DNA of 64,000 bases from CAVXHV01 sp963761445 (GCA_963761445.1 CAVXHV010000005.1:3224001-3288000); one strand, 5' to 3'. Shown: positions 48,370 to 57,859, counted from the stretch's first letter. Program-made: numbers and translations. Notes: a model not told the origin generated them from the letters alone.

Positions 48370-49623
48370 CTAGCGCCCTGAATTGGCCGATGGCTTCCCG
48401 TCCGTCCCCGTGGCCGCCTGCGCTGCAGGTCGGTTCGCCACTGGTTTGAGGCTCGGAACCATCATCGCCGCGGCCTCGAGATCGACCGCCCGCGGGCGAG
48501 TGTACTTCTGCGTCATCTCCAGCTTCGAGTGCCTCATGAGTCGCTGAACGACGCGGGGCGAGACACCGGCCGCGTCCGCGAGGGTTGCCAGTTCGCACCG
48601 CAGCGAATGGAAATCAAACACCAGTCCCGCGGAGTCGCGATAAGGGATGCCAGCCGCTTCCAGGTCCCTTCGGACCATCGCCGCCCCCTTGTCGTGCGGG
48701 AGAGGTAAGATCGCCTTTCCGGACGGGAGAGAGGCGACGTAGTGCCGCAGGTCTACGGCGAGCTCTGGCGCGATGGGAAGCGTGACGGTTTCGCCGTTCT
48801 TGGCGTAGGCTGCATGGATGGTAACAGTGTTCGCGTCCCAGTCGAACGATTCCGGCGTGATGCTGCCCAGCTCTGAGTATCTCAGACCAGACGCAACGGC
48901 GAGGCGATAGCAGAGAGCCCGCATTTGCCCCGTCATGCTCTTGAAGGGCTTTCCGGCCTGTGCGGCATCGATCAGCTTCCGCAATTCGTCCAGAGCGATC
49001 GTGCGGCGTTCGTGGCGTGGATCTTCCTTGACGTTGAATCCAGCCACCCGTTTCAGCGTGTACTCGCGCATCCGCCCAGTTTCGTTCAGCCACTTGCCGA
49101 ACGACTTGATCGAGTTGCGATGATGGTTGGCAGTCTGGAGAGACCGGCCTTCGCCGATGAGCTTGGCGAGAGCGTTCTGAACGTTCTCCGCGGTCAAGTC
49201 AGCCACCCGCGCCCCCGCCGCGAATGATCGCAGCGATTCGAGAGCTTTCTTGACACCCGCCTTTGTTGCCGGCTTGGGCGCTTCAATCTCGACCAGTGTC
49301 GCCCCCTTGATCAGTGCGATGATCCGCAGCGCCCGGGAAGAGTGCATCTTGACGTGTTGCGCCGTGCCGCCCCGCGATCGAATCTCGCCCGTCCAGGCGT
49401 CCGCGTGCGTCAGGAGAGGCTCGCTGCCGTGCTGGCTGAACGCCTCTTCCCTCGGATCGACAAGCCCTTCCTTGCGAAGCGCGACCTTGTTCTCGAGCCC
49501 GCGGGCGATCCGCTCGGTGACGGCCTTGTCCTTGGTGCCCTTTTTCCACCGGCGTTTCTTGTTTTCGTCCCGGTACACGATGACGTATTTGTCGGAACCC
49601 TTGGGCTTGAAGATGCTGGCCAT
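48370..49623 (-). CDS. int: Tyrosine recombinase / integrase
   Basis: 417 residues, intact. An N-terminal DNA-binding part (MASIFKPKGSDKYVIVYRDE), a SAM-like core-binding domain (NVQNALAKLIGEGRSLQTAN), then the catalytic domain with Arg in VASGLRYSELGSI, Lys region, HxxR in FDFHSLRCELATL, and His plus nucleophile Tyr in RLMRHSKLEMTQKYTRP. GGAG lies 9 bases before the ATG. It sits beside a tRNA-Asn 3' fragment, so it most likely integrates the element at tRNA-Asn. Confidence 0.95.
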   Translation of the reverse strand: MASIFKPKGSDKYVIVYRDENKKRRWKKGTKDKAVTERIARGLENKVALRKEGLVDPREEAFSQHGSEPLLTHADAWTGEIRSRGGTAQHVKMHSSRALRIIALIKGATLVEIEAPKPATKAGVKKALESLRSFAAGARVADLTAENVQNALAKLIGEGRSLQTANHHRNSIKSFGKWLNETGRMREYTLKRVAGFNVKEDPRHERRTIALDELRKLIDAAQAGKPFKSMTGQMRALCYRLAVASGLRYSELGSITPESFDWDANTVTIHAAYAKNGETVTLPIAPELAVDLRHYVASLPSGKAILPLPHDKGAAMVRRDLEAAGIPYRDSAGLVFDFHSLRCELATLADAAGVSPRVVQRLMRHSKLEMTQKYTRPRAVDLEAAAMMVPSLKPVANRPAAQAATGTDGKPSANSGR

Positions 49624-49636
49624 TGCGGATGCTCCT

Positions 49637-49862
49637 TTACTTCGATCCCTTGGTTTTGGGTTTCGACGCGTCCGTGCGCCAGCTTCGCGATGACTTCCCT
49701 GTAATCGCGCTCGATTGCCGGCCGAAGCAGTCCCGACAAGTATTCCGCAAGTGTGGTGTCTCTTTCGATCACCACATACTTGGCTTTCTTGACCAGGTCG
49801 GCATCGATCTTCACCGTCAGATCATTCCGTGCCATCGTTGTCCGATCCGTTGCCACTGCCAT
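49637..49862 (-). CDS. Small ribbon-helix-helix-like protein, frameshifted
   Basis: About 75 residues from an ATG with GGAGG 8 bases upstream. MARNDLTVKIDADLVKKAKY then VVIERDTTLAEYLSGLLRPA fits a ribbon-helix-helix DNA-binding protein. In the shown frame it runs 200 bases into the integrase gene; a one-base change near 49670 gives a natural Lys-rich end (KPKTKGSK, stop 49637). Position directly before the integrase suggests an excisionase or an integrase regulator. Confidence 0.65.
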
Positions 49863-50066
49863 TCTTCGAGCCTCCAAAGTCCGCGATCAAAGAATACTGT
49901 CTAACGCCACTTCTATAATAGTGCGAACCACGGTAATTGTCCAGTTGTTTCGTCATCAGTTTTTGGTGACCAGTCACTTGACGCCTAACCGGTTGGTTGC
50001 TAGCGTTCTAAACATCGGCCCGAACATCTCGAGCCGATCCGAAACCCGCATCAGGAGACCCCGACG

Positions 50067-50429
50067 ATGGGAGCAGATCGATTGTTCCGCGAGCATCCAG
50101 ACGATCCGCCACGCAAGAGGCGAAAGCGTCTGATCAGTTACCTACACCCGACGCTGAAGCGCATGGTCAAGATCAGCATCAGCCAGTTTCCGCCGGCCCT
50201 GAAACGTCAATTCCAAGTCCTGGCGGAGCGCTCCGGCGTCTCCACCGTCTCGGTGCTGAGCTACGGCCTGATCCTCTACCAAGCCAGCCTATCGCGGGAG
50301 GAACGCCTCAAGACGATGCGCGATTCTCGTTTCTTCCCGGACGCGAGTGACGACGAACTCGAGCGAGTCTTTGCTGAAACGCTCGAGCAGGTCCACGCCG
50401 AGATGAACGCCAATCGCAAGCGGAAGTGA
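50067..50429 (+). CDS. Unknown basic protein of the mobile element
   Basis: 120 residues. A basic N-terminus (PPRKRRKRLISYLHPTLKRM) leads to SQFPPALKRQFQVLAERSGV then STVSVLSYGLILYQASLS, predicted helical. Divergent from the integrase block and read rightward. Codon use is more even than in the chromosomal genes. No family recognised; a DNA-binding role is only suggested by charge. Confidence 0.6.
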   Translation: MGADRLFREHPDDPPRKRRKRLISYLHPTLKRMVKISISQFPPALKRQFQVLAERSGVSTVSVLSYGLILYQASLSREERLKTMRDSRFFPDASDDELERVFAETLEQVHAEMNANRKRK

Positions 50430-50455
50430 TCATCCACGACACCCCGGAGACCACC

Positions 50456-50878
50456 ATGCGAGACTACACAATCCGCCGGCCCGCAAACGGCGCATATCAA
50501 GCCTGGCTGGACGGCGATGGCCGATGGTATGCCATCGCCCCCGATGGAACCATCGACGACGAACTCAAGCCCGGTGACACTCCCCAGGAGTCTCGCCGCC
50601 TGGCTCTCGACGGCGTGGCCCACCTGAATTGCGAGCGCCGCCGAAGGATTGTCCACGAGCGAATCAAGGCGTTTCTGGCATTGCCTCACGAGTCGCTGCC
50701 GGCTGCCGATTGGGTGGGCATCGGAGGCGAACTTGACGATCTCGGTGACCCGTGGGCCTTCCTACGCGATTGGCTGTTACCGGCCGATAGCCGCGAGCTA
50801 AATCACTTCGGGCAAGCTGTGCGGCTGACCGCCGATCGCGACGGATGGCGCGATGGCATCGTCATCGCGTTGGATTGA
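50456..50878 (+). CDS. Unknown protein of the mobile element
   Basis: About 140 residues from an ATG at 50456 (an in-frame ATT at 50426 is unlikely). It begins MRDYTIRRPANGAYQAWLDG then DGRWYAIAPDGTIDDE, a short beta-rich module, followed by a helical part (AHLNCERRRRIVHERIKAFL). It follows the gene at 50067 with the same orientation. Not recognised. Confidence 0.6.
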   Translation: MRDYTIRRPANGAYQAWLDGDGRWYAIAPDGTIDDELKPGDTPQESRRLALDGVAHLNCERRRRIVHERIKAFLALPHESLPAADWVGIGGELDDLGDPWAFLRDWLLPADSRELNHFGQAVRLTADRDGWRDGIVIALD

Positions 50879-51025
50879 GCCCCTCGACCGCGAACCGTTC
50901 GCAGTCACCACCCCGGGCGCGCAGGTCCGGGGTTGTAACACCCTGTTGACCGCCTGGCTGAACCGGATGTAACACCCGCCGGCCGCATTTTCCCACTGGG
51001 GATCTTGCGGCCGGTTCTTTGCGCC

Positions 51026-51451
51026 CTAGGACGTAGCGCAAAGCTCTGCTTCAACCCGGGAATCTTCGGCCAATTTTGTCAGTTTTCGGTACGTGACGCC
51101 TCGAAGACTCTCCCGTTCGGGCTTGGACTGCCAGACGTGCGCCCTGAAGATGTGAACGAGTTGCACCCGCCCGTCGATCACTTCGATTACCCAGCCGGGG
51201 AGGTTTGCATCCAGGTCCTTGACGAACTTACTGACTCCCTTGATCAGCGATCCAATGATCTCGTTTGTTTCCTCGCTGTAATAAACGGTGACAAGATCGT
51301 CAATCCGTTCAGCATAAAACGGATCATTGCTCGCAAGGAATTCGATGCAGTCTCCATCTTCGTCATAGGTCGCCGTTGGCTTGAACGGTGGCGCCGATGC
51401 AGCTAAGTGCATCATGCGTTCGGCAAATTCATTTCGAGACATTACGCTCAT
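51026..51451 (-). CDS. DUF2283-like or related small acidic protein
   Basis: 141 residues. FKPTATYDEDGDCIEFLASN then DPFYAERIDDLVTVYYSEET and EIIGSLIKGVSKF resemble the DUF2283 pattern (Y-D-x-D-x-x-Y/I-x-x-L/F ... E/D...V.G). The C-terminal 60 residues are not matched. The ATG overlaps the stop of the upstream gene by four bases and has GAGG upstream. Function unknown; likely cargo co-expressed with the next gene upstream. Confidence 0.6.
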   Translation of the reverse strand: MSVMSRNEFAERMMHLAASAPPFKPTATYDEDGDCIEFLASNDPFYAERIDDLVTVYYSEETNEIIGSLIKGVSKFVKDLDANLPGWVIEVIDGRVQLVHIFRAHVWQSKPERESLRGVTYRKLTKLAEDSRVEAELCATS

Positions 51452-51921
51452 AACAACCTCGTTTTGAATCGGCCCTCGTGATCCGCCGGCAGTCTGAAAT
51501 TCTCAATATCGGATTTCTCCCACCTCCAATTGTAGGCAATCCGGCGAGAATTGACGAACACGAGCAGAACCCGTCCGGTCCGCGCCGGGATTTGGGCACC
51601 GTCTCGTGTGTAAGCGTGTTCTGGTACTCCACAGTAGCACCGCCAGCCTTCGCCCCATTTGTCATCATCCTCTTCGCGGCGCAGGCCCTCGAATATAGCC
51701 GTGGGGGATTCGAGCACATGGGGGACGTTAAAGCCGCAGTCCTTTGCATGCCCCATGCCGCGCCCCGCGATATCGTGCATTCGCTGCGCCGTAATGAACA
51801 CAACGCAAGTTGGCGTGCCGTCTTTGGGCTCGATAGCACAGAGCGAGACTGAATCTCGCCGTCCTTCTCCTGAAACCGTCATATGAACGCCAAGGATAAC
51901 GCGACCCATACGTTCGGTCAA
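51448..51921 (-). CDS. Unknown protein of the mobile element
   Basis: 157 residues. MGRVILGVHMTVSGEGRRDS, then CVVFITAQRMHDIAGRGMGH and WGEGWRCYCGVPEHAYTRDG with three Cys near the middle (CYC and an earlier DCG), which might bind a metal. No family recognised. It is coupled to the 51026-51451 gene by an ATGA overlap. Confidence 0.62.
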   Translation of the reverse strand: MTERMGRVILGVHMTVSGEGRRDSVSLCAIEPKDGTPTCVVFITAQRMHDIAGRGMGHAKDCGFNVPHVLESPTAIFEGLRREEDDDKWGEGWRCYCGVPEHAYTRDGAQIPARTGRVLLVFVNSRRIAYNWRWEKSDIENFRLPADHEGRFKTRLL

Positions 51922-51972
51922 TCCGCCGACCGAAGCTCGATCGCCTCACAGCGAGGCGTGTAGCGGATGCTC

Positions 51973-52551
51973 TCAGTGCCTATGTTCGTAACAACGCTGG
52001 CCTGACTCACCCACGGTCTTTCGACCACATGCCGTACCATCGGCCAGCTTCGCACCGCACCGCACGATAGGAGCTTTCGCTTCCCACTCTGCCAGGTCGT
52101 CAAGAGCGATCACGATATCGGCCATCTTCTCCACCGGACCATCAAGCACCGATGGGCGCCGCCCTGGTGGCGAGTGCTCGACTGCCCATGCGCCGATCTC
52201 GCGGTCAAGAATCATCGGGTCCAGTATCGCTTGAGCCACCGCAAGATCCTCGGGCATGTCGGCTTGCCAGTGCAGAATGAGACCGTTCTCAAACGTCTTG
52301 CGTAACTCGTTACGCGTGGTCTTGTATTTCGCCAAGAGCTTGTCTTCTTTCGCCCGCGTCGTGCGCGCCAACCACGCGTCACGCTTCTTTGCCGGGATCT
52401 TCTGGGCAGCGTTGGCCGTCTCACGCATGGCCTTTGCCCAGCTCCTGAACGCCACCTGCTCCCGCGATAAGGCGGGCTGCTTCGCCGGCTGTTGAGCCCC
52501 GACCGAGGCACTGCTCAAGGCGACGACGACGACCACGATGACGCTTCGCAT
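51973..52551 (-). CDS. Exported protein with C-terminal Cys/His cluster
   Basis: About 192 residues from an ATG with AAAGGG upstream. A clear signal peptide (MRSVIVVVVVALSSASVGAQ) is followed by a charged helical region (SWAKAMRETANAAQKIPAKK, FENGLILHWQADMPEDLAVA). The C-terminus VRCGAKLADGTACGRKTVGE then SGQRCYEHRH has a CxnC...C...H pattern like a small zinc site. Position in a phage-like element would allow a host-envelope role, but no lysis motif is seen. Confidence 0.68.
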   Translation of the reverse strand: MRSVIVVVVVALSSASVGAQQPAKQPALSREQVAFRSWAKAMRETANAAQKIPAKKRDAWLARTTRAKEDKLLAKYKTTRNELRKTFENGLILHWQADMPEDLAVAQAILDPMILDREIGAWAVEHSPPGRRPSVLDGPVEKMADIVIALDDLAEWEAKAPIVRCGAKLADGTACGRKTVGESGQRCYEHRH

Positions 52552-52555
52552 GGTG

Positions 52556-52762
52556 CTACCCTTTTCGTTTGCTCTTGGCTGCGTGACGGTCCGGTAGGGG
52601 CTTCCCAATGGCGCAAGCCGGGCAGATCGCCTGCACTCCGTGCTCCGTGGCCCGGATGATTGTCCACACCCCGCACTGGCAGCGAGGCCCCGCATCCCGA
52701 ATTGCATCGACCGGCGCGGTCGTCTTCTGGCCGCGTCGTCGCTTCCCCTGGATGATTCTCAT
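52556..52762 (-). CDS. Small zinc-ribbon-like protein
   Basis: 68 residues with two Cys pairs (PRCQCGVWTII and QAICPACAIGK) and basic ends. Its ATG overlaps the stop of the upstream gene (ATGA), so it is translated with it. Typical of small phage-encoded zinc ribbons of unknown function. Confidence 0.65.
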   Translation of the reverse strand: MRIIQGKRRRGQKTTAPVDAIRDAGPRCQCGVWTIIRATEHGVQAICPACAIGKPLPDRHAAKSKRKG

Positions 52763-53142
52763 TCTGGCAGTTCCCGGCCCGGTGCAAAGGCTTCAATCGC
52801 TTGGTTGATCATGGCCCGGATAACGATCACTGCGTTCTCTCGAGCCGCGGCATCAAGCGCGAGCAAGTCCTGTCGCTCGAGGTGATACTGGATGGCTCTA
52901 TCTCGGGCCTCTTTTTTCGACGCGACATTCTGAACAACCACCGACATGACATTGAAGATATCGTCCCATTGTTGAAGCATTGCCTCCGGACCGCCGACTC
53001 GAACGAGCTCCGCTACCAGCGCTTCCTTCTGGCGTTCGTCTAGTGGCTTGGTGTTGAACTCCGGCTTGCTCATCTCGTAGCGAAACTGGGCCGCAACATC
53101 GGGCGCCTCTTCTGGGAAAAGTCTTCCTTCGTCGTCGCTCAT
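52759..53142 (-). CDS. Unknown acidic helical protein of the structural module
   Basis: 127 residues. MSDDEGRLFPEEAPDVAAQF, KPLDERQKEALVAELVRVGG, VVVQNVASKKEARDRAIQYH then LALDAAARENAVIVIRAMIN suggests an all-helical protein. It lies just after the tape-measure-like gene on the same strand, a place where tail-assembly proteins occur, but nothing specific can be assigned. Confidence 0.6.
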   Translation of the reverse strand: MSDDEGRLFPEEAPDVAAQFRYEMSKPEFNTKPLDERQKEALVAELVRVGGPEAMLQQWDDIFNVMSVVVQNVASKKEARDRAIQYHLERQDLLALDAAARENAVIVIRAMINQAIEAFAPGRELPE

Positions 53143-53151
53143 TTGAAATCC

Positions 53152-54751
53152 TCACGCTGGCCCGCTCGCTCTTGCGACGGGCGTTCGGGTGTTCTGGTTG
53201 AGGATGGCCCGCCGGATATCTTCGAGCTTGTTGAGCTGTTGTTTCATCAGGTCGCCGTTGTTGAGCGCGCCTGTCTGAGTCTGCTTTCCAAATTCCAGGA
53301 TGCCCTGCCAACTTGATTGCATCCGCTCTAACGGCCCCATGAGTCGCTGTTGATGCCTCGAGTGCCACGGCTTGCTGGGCTTGGGCTCTCGTCATTCCTG
53401 TCTCGTTCATCTTCTTGCCGATCTCTTCGTTGAGATCCTTGACGAGTGCCTTCCTGACTTCGTCTGGTCGTTGTCCGCCGCGGCGAGTGTCGATGCCCTC
53501 ATTTTTCATCGCAGCTTCAACCTGATCTTTCGTGAACCCCTTTCCCATGAGCAAGCGTAGTGCGCCATGCCGCCGGTCAAGCCCTCGGCCGTTTGCTTCT
53601 CCTTGCCCTCACGCTTCTCCTCAAACTCTACGCGATTCTTCCCGCCTTCTGCTTCCCATCCAAGCTGCCGCTCTCGTTCTTCTCGGGCGTCGTCCTGCAT
53701 TTGTTTCCGCATTTCCGATTCATTCTTCTGGCCTTCCCGATTGAGCGTATTCGTTTCCTCTCTCTGCTTGTTCTGCCAATCCGCCAAGTTCTTATCGCCC
53801 TGCCTTTCACGTTGCAGATCCTCGCGTCTCTTCTCCAGCGCTTCCTCTTGCATATCGCGGCGCATGTCAGATTCGTTCTTTTGGCCCTCCCGGGTGAGCA
53901 TGTCGGCTTCCCTGTTTTCGGGACTTATGGGCTCAAGTGCACGCAATTTTGTCTTGAGTTGTGGCAAGAGCGTTTCTAAGTTGGCTCGTCCGAGCTTGCC
54001 TTGCTCGCCTGGCAACATTGCTTCGCCGACAATCTTCTCTGCGCGTTCCCGTGTGCGCTTAAGCATGTTTTCGTTTATTTCCGCTTGGATACCCGCGATC
54101 CGTTCTGCCTTCAATCGCTCGTCTTTCTCCGTGAACGCGGCCCTCTCCTGCGCTCGCTCGAGTCGCCGCTGCTCGCCCCCTGTCATCCCTTCCTTGGTGG
54201 CAGGGTTTCGCTGCAGCGCCCCCATGACGTCTTGAATGAGTTTCTCTTTAGGCGCGTTCTGGACGAATTCTGCCACACTGGCGGCCTGTTTGCCTTCTCC
54301 CTGCGTGTACGGTGGAACCTTCTCGAGCGCCGCCGCGGCTGCCTCTGCCTTCAATCGGATCTGCCTCGAGTTGTCCGATCGGTGAATCGGACCACGCCGA
54401 AGAGAGTGCGCTGGCCATCTCGCCCCAATGGTTCATCAGTTGGTTGATTGCCACCGCCGCAATCGCAACACCACCGGCAACGCCGGCCGATCCGCCGAGT
54501 GCCATCGTGAGTTGCGGGATGTTGTTGACGATGCTCCTGAAACCGTACTGAAGGTCATCGACCGCTTGGCCCAGATACAACATTCCCATCGCCGTGCTTC
54601 GGCTCGAGCTCGTCACCGCAGTCATTGATTGCTGGACTTGCTGCGTCGTCTGCGTAGCGAGCTTTCGCATCTGCGTCATGCCCTGCACGAAGGGCTGCGT
54701 ATTGACCGATGCCGTAAACGACGCATGGCCCAGATTCATCCCGGTTGACAT
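53152..54751 (-). CDS. Tape-measure-like protein, three frameshifts
   Basis: About 530 residues joined. The N-terminus resembles phage tail tape-measure proteins: FTASVNTQPFVQGMTQMRKL, then LGQAVDDLQYGFRSIVNNIP and QLTMALGGSAGVAGGVAIAA with a hydrophobic stretch. The middle is a long charged coiled coil (KDERLKAERIAGIQAEINEN, EEALEKRREDLQRERQGDKN). The C-terminal part includes GFTKDQVEAAMKNEGIDTRR and LEDIRRAILNQNTRTPVA. The frame changes near 54370, 53570 and 53345. If real, it implies a tail of moderate length. Confidence 0.68.
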
Positions 54752-54773
54752 TGTTGATCACCGTCCCTCTGGT

Positions 54774-55196
54774 TTACTTTGTGCTCGTCCCTGTTGGCTG
54801 CTCTTGCTGACAGGATTGGTAGATTCCCGCACCCCGGATTTCCTCAGTCGGCACCACGAGAACATCGCCGGCCTTCAGTTCCACGAGACAGAGAATCGGG
54901 TGATCGGGTCCGCGATCAAGTATTCCGAGCCATTGGCCCCGACCTCGACCAGAGACCTCGACTTCCCGCGGCGTGTTGAAGATGCCGTGTTGTGTGCTCA
55001 TGGTGACCTCGTTCAGACTGCCGCCGCGACCGGATCGGGATACCGCGATGCGGCTCGACGTGGCTTCCGCTGCGAGGTTGCCGATCCGCCGGCCTGTGCG
55101 CCGAAGCATGCTCCGCGTGCGAAGCATGTTCGATGACGTCGTAATGGTGATGCTCCGATCTTGCCGCCGACCGACGTAATCGAACCGTTTCGGCAC
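54774..55196 (-). CDS. Unknown small structural-module protein
   Basis: The best-supported part is the C-terminal 75 residues from an ATG at 55001 with GAGGT upstream: GIFNTPREVEVSGRGRGQWL then DHPILCLVELKAGDVLVVPT. The frame is open back to a GTG at 55196 (basic N-terminus RSITITTSSNMLRTRSMLRR), and a frame change may connect it further to 55278. Start uncertain. No family recognised. Confidence 0.5.
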   Translation of the reverse strand: MPKRFDYVGRRQDRSITITTSSNMLRTRSMLRRTGRRIGNLAAEATSSRIAVSRSGRGGSLNEVTMSTQHGIFNTPREVEVSGRGRGQWLGILDRGPDHPILCLVELKAGDVLVVPTEEIRGAGIYQSCQQEQPTGTSTK

Positions 55197-55300
55197 TGTT
55201 CGGCGAAGCTTCGCATGATGGACAGAGTCTCGTGTCTCCTCGGTCGACTTCGGCCTGCAGAGCTTTGACTGCCGTCATGGGCGAAGGAATAACGAGTTGA

Positions 55301-55498
55301 TCACTGGTGGCTGTCCTTCTGTGTTGGTGGCCGACGAATGGTCAATCGTCCGCTGAGAATGAGCGGTTCAAGTTCCCGGTTGACGAATTCGTCAACGGAC
55401 TGCTCAAAGCTTTGCCCGGTCTGGGCTCCGCGCCTGGCGTGGAAGCGCTCGAGTTGCTTGTAAAACTTCCGCACGTCCGGCCGTGGAATCATTGGCAT
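55301..55498 (-). CDS. Small protein of the structural module
   Basis: 65 residues: PRPDVRKFYKQLERFHARRG then FEQSVDEFVNRELEPLILSG, predicted helical. Its ATG overlaps the stop of the upstream gene (TGATG), supporting translational coupling and a shared role. Not recognised. Confidence 0.6.
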   Translation of the reverse strand: MPMIPRPDVRKFYKQLERFHARRGAQTGQSFEQSVDEFVNRELEPLILSGRLTIRRPPTQKDSHQ

Positions 55499-55932
55499 CA
55501 GTACCCCCTTCCGTGACGGGCTGCGATCGATCGCAGTTCGTCCAAGTGTTCGTTAAGCGCCGCCTTCGCCTCGCTGAGTGACTTTCCACTGAGGTTGGGC
55601 AGCTTTAACCAGGAAATGACATCCGCTCGCCGCCACTGCTTCGACTGCCCGTTCAAGCTGCCGCAACTCCGCCGTTAGCTCCGGCCACGCGCGAGCCAAT
55701 GCCGCGAGGGTCGCCCTGTCGCCGGTCAATTGCGTCCGGTCCAGAACCACCGGGATGGAAGAGCGGATCGGTAGACCACCGTCGATGTTGGGAGCGAGCC
55801 GCAATCGAGCCGCTCTACAGCGTCGATGAACACCTGCTTGAGCTTCCGCAGAACGTCGTCGCGATGCGCGTGGTATGGGCGCCCTCCCAGGGGCGGAAGA
55901 GTCGAGACCGGATACTTTTGTTGCGTGCTCAT
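55498..55932 (-). CDS. Unknown protein next to the capsid gene, two frameshifts
   Basis: About 144 residues joined. The start is MSTQQKYPVSTLPPLGGRPY then HRDDVLRKLKQVFIDAVERL. After a frame change near 55795 comes VVLDRTQLTGDRATLAALAR and ELTAELRQLERAVEAVAASG; after another near 55610 comes LPNLSGKSLSEAKAALNEHL then DELRSIAARHGRGY. It lies 20 bases after the capsid gene, a place where head-completion or decoration proteins occur; no motif confirms that. Confidence 0.55.
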
Positions 55933-55951
55933 GGTCGTGATCTCCCGCACG

Positions 55952-57148
55952 TCAGCGCGCTGCCAGGCAAATGAAAGCGCTCTTCGTGATCGTGCTGTTG
56001 GGCGGAGTGACCGGGGTTGCCCACAATGGCTGGCCGTCGATTCGATACGAGAACCGAAGGTACCCCTCGTGGTAATCGAATTTGAAATCGAAGGAGATAT
56101 CCTTCCTGAACCCGCCGAAGACCAAAAGGTAGTCGCTGAAATCGGCTAGCGTCACGTCGCCCACAGTGCCGATCGCCGAGGCTTGCTCAAGAGCAATCCA
56201 CGGCTTTCCAAGAACGCATGGGTTCTCTTGTGGCCCTGTGTATCCGGTCATCCCAACGACTGGCAGTCCGAGCGTTGGAAGTTGTATGTCCCCCTGAACG
56301 AACCAAGCGAGATTGGGGCGATTCGCTTCGTATGTTCTCGCCATCATGTTCGTGATGTTCGTCGTTGATACCGTGGCCGCCGCCTGACCTGGATCTTTCG
56401 CGACGGTGATCGTCCCTGGCGCGAGGGTTAGTCCGAGCGGTCTGCCTACCCCGTTTCCAGTCATCATTGCGGCGACCGTTTGGTACCGAAATTCGCGCAC
56501 GACAACTTCGTTCAAGAACGGCTCGAGAAGGCCCGCATCCTCGAATAGTTCGGCGGTTACGGGAATCAATAGCGTCAATTTTTTCAACCGGTACTGATCG
56601 TTCGCCAATTTGGGATGCGTAGTCTGAAGCTGTTGCGCTTCAGCCTGCCAGTACGAAAGCGCACCTCCCCAACGGCTGCCGTCCGCGCGGGACGTTTCCG
56701 CCGTCGCCGGCATGGTGCCCTCGTTGGTGCTGACGACCTCGTAACGTGCTCGGGATAACGGCGTGTCACGAGCGATCGCTCGCAGCCAAACCTTTTTAAT
56801 AAACCCCAAGGGGATGGTGGCTCCGCCATCAGGGTTGGATGTTTCGTACATTCCATCTGGCGAACTCGTCGATCGAGAGACCTTCGGATGCTCCTTGCGC
56901 GAGAGCCAGCGCCGATAGATCAGGTTCCCCTCACCCCAGGATCGGTAGAGTACGGCATCAGACCCGCTGACCTCCCCGCGATTGGCTTGGACTTGCGAGG
57001 CGACGCGCACGTAGTGGCCCAGGTTTTCAAAGCCACCGTCCTGTTCAAACATCCGGTCAATCGCCGATTCCCCGCACGCGATGTGCGAGAAATCGAGCGA
57101 GCCGTTGTTCGTGCCGTTACCGTTCTGATGAAGCGTTGCTGTCGTCAT
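55952..57148 (-). CDS. HK97-type phage major capsid protein
   Basis: About 398 residues, intact, the longest unbroken gene of the structural module. The ATG at 57148 has GGAGGT 7 bases upstream. The N-arm-like segment GGFENLGHYVRVASQVQANR is followed by HK97-fold hallmarks: NPDGGATIPLGFIKKVWLRA, TPLSRARYEVVSTNEGTMPA, KKLTLLIPVTAELFEDAGLL, EVVVREFRYQTVAAMMTGNG, and the P-domain/E-loop end GFRKDISFDFKFDYHEGYLR. No separate protease gene is seen beside it. Confidence 0.88.
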   Translation of the reverse strand: MTTATLHQNGNGTNNGSLDFSHIACGESAIDRMFEQDGGFENLGHYVRVASQVQANRGEVSGSDAVLYRSWGEGNLIYRRWLSRKEHPKVSRSTSSPDGMYETSNPDGGATIPLGFIKKVWLRAIARDTPLSRARYEVVSTNEGTMPATAETSRADGSRWGGALSYWQAEAQQLQTTHPKLANDQYRLKKLTLLIPVTAELFEDAGLLEPFLNEVVVREFRYQTVAAMMTGNGVGRPLGLTLAPGTITVAKDPGQAAATVSTTNITNMMARTYEANRPNLAWFVQGDIQLPTLGLPVVGMTGYTGPQENPCVLGKPWIALEQASAIGTVGDVTLADFSDYLLVFGGFRKDISFDFKFDYHEGYLRFSYRIDGQPLWATPVTPPNSTITKSAFICLAAR

Positions 57149-57162
57149 GACGAGACCTCCGT

Positions 57163-57469
57163 TCAAGGCGTTGATGGAACGAGTTGAGCCGCCGGGGTGA
57201 CTGGCAGAGAACTGAAGATTATGAGACCGCTCGAGTGTCGGCGGTTGGTTCGCCGATACGTGATGGTGTCAAAATCTCCTTGTATGACGTTGGGACGGCC
57301 TTCCCGGCCTTTGGTCTTGACGTAGAGAGCGTGCGCTTCGGCGTTGAACACGAATGGCTGGAGCTTCTCCGGGTCGGTGGGTACGGTCGCACTGTAAACC
57401 AGTCGCGTCCTCTGCCACCTCGACGTCGCCCCCGTCGAAGGGTCCGCCCTCCAAATAGACCATCGTCAT
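57163..57469 (-). CDS. Small protein upstream of the capsid gene, one frameshift
   Basis: About 100 residues: MTMVYLEGGPFDGGDVEVAE, a frame change near 57400, then TVPTDPEKLQPFVFNAEAHA and GREGRPNVIQGDFDTITYRR. The RPNVIQGDFDTI stretch resembles RPNIVEGDIKPI in the next gene upstream, suggesting related tandem genes. 14 bases separate it from the capsid start. Function unknown. Confidence 0.52.
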
Positions 57470-57757
57470 GCCCCGCCGGCTCCGCCCTGGCATGCCGTAA
57501 AGGGTGTTGTCGAATCGGCTTGATGTCGCCCTCGACGATGTTCGGTCGGTCCGGCCGTGATGCGTTGGGATGACTATAGAGCCCCCGATCCGTGCTTGCC
57601 GGCCCACGGTCGACGAATGGCTTGTGGACTGGTCTGGTGTGGTCTGACCGCGGACTCTTGATCGTTCCGAGTTCTCCGGCCCATAGCGTGGCAATCGGAT
57701 CGTCGATCCACTACGGTTCGACCGGATCGGTGACTTGTCACACTTGCGTTCACTCAT
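57470..57757 (-). CDS. Small protein, probable relative of its neighbour, frameshifted
   Basis: Starts MSERKCDKSPIRSNR at 57757 with CGGAG upstream. After a one-base change near 57710 a plausible frame reads WIDDPIATLWAGELGTIKSP, then HKPFVDRGPASTDRGLYSHP and NASRPDRPNIVEGDIKPIRQ. The end is uncertain because the frame stays open. The RPNIVEGDIKPI motif is shared with the downstream gene. Low confidence. Confidence 0.4.
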
Positions 57758-57859
57758 GGTGTTTCTCCGAGATAAAAGAGTGCGTCGATGGTATGGTACG
57801 GGTGCAAGCTCTCAGAAGTCAAGACGTCTAGACGATTTTGTGTGGACTATTTATGCATG

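Noticed and set aside
51973..52551. Endolysin or spanin
   Set aside because: It has a signal peptide and a Cys/His end, but no muralytic motif or lipobox.
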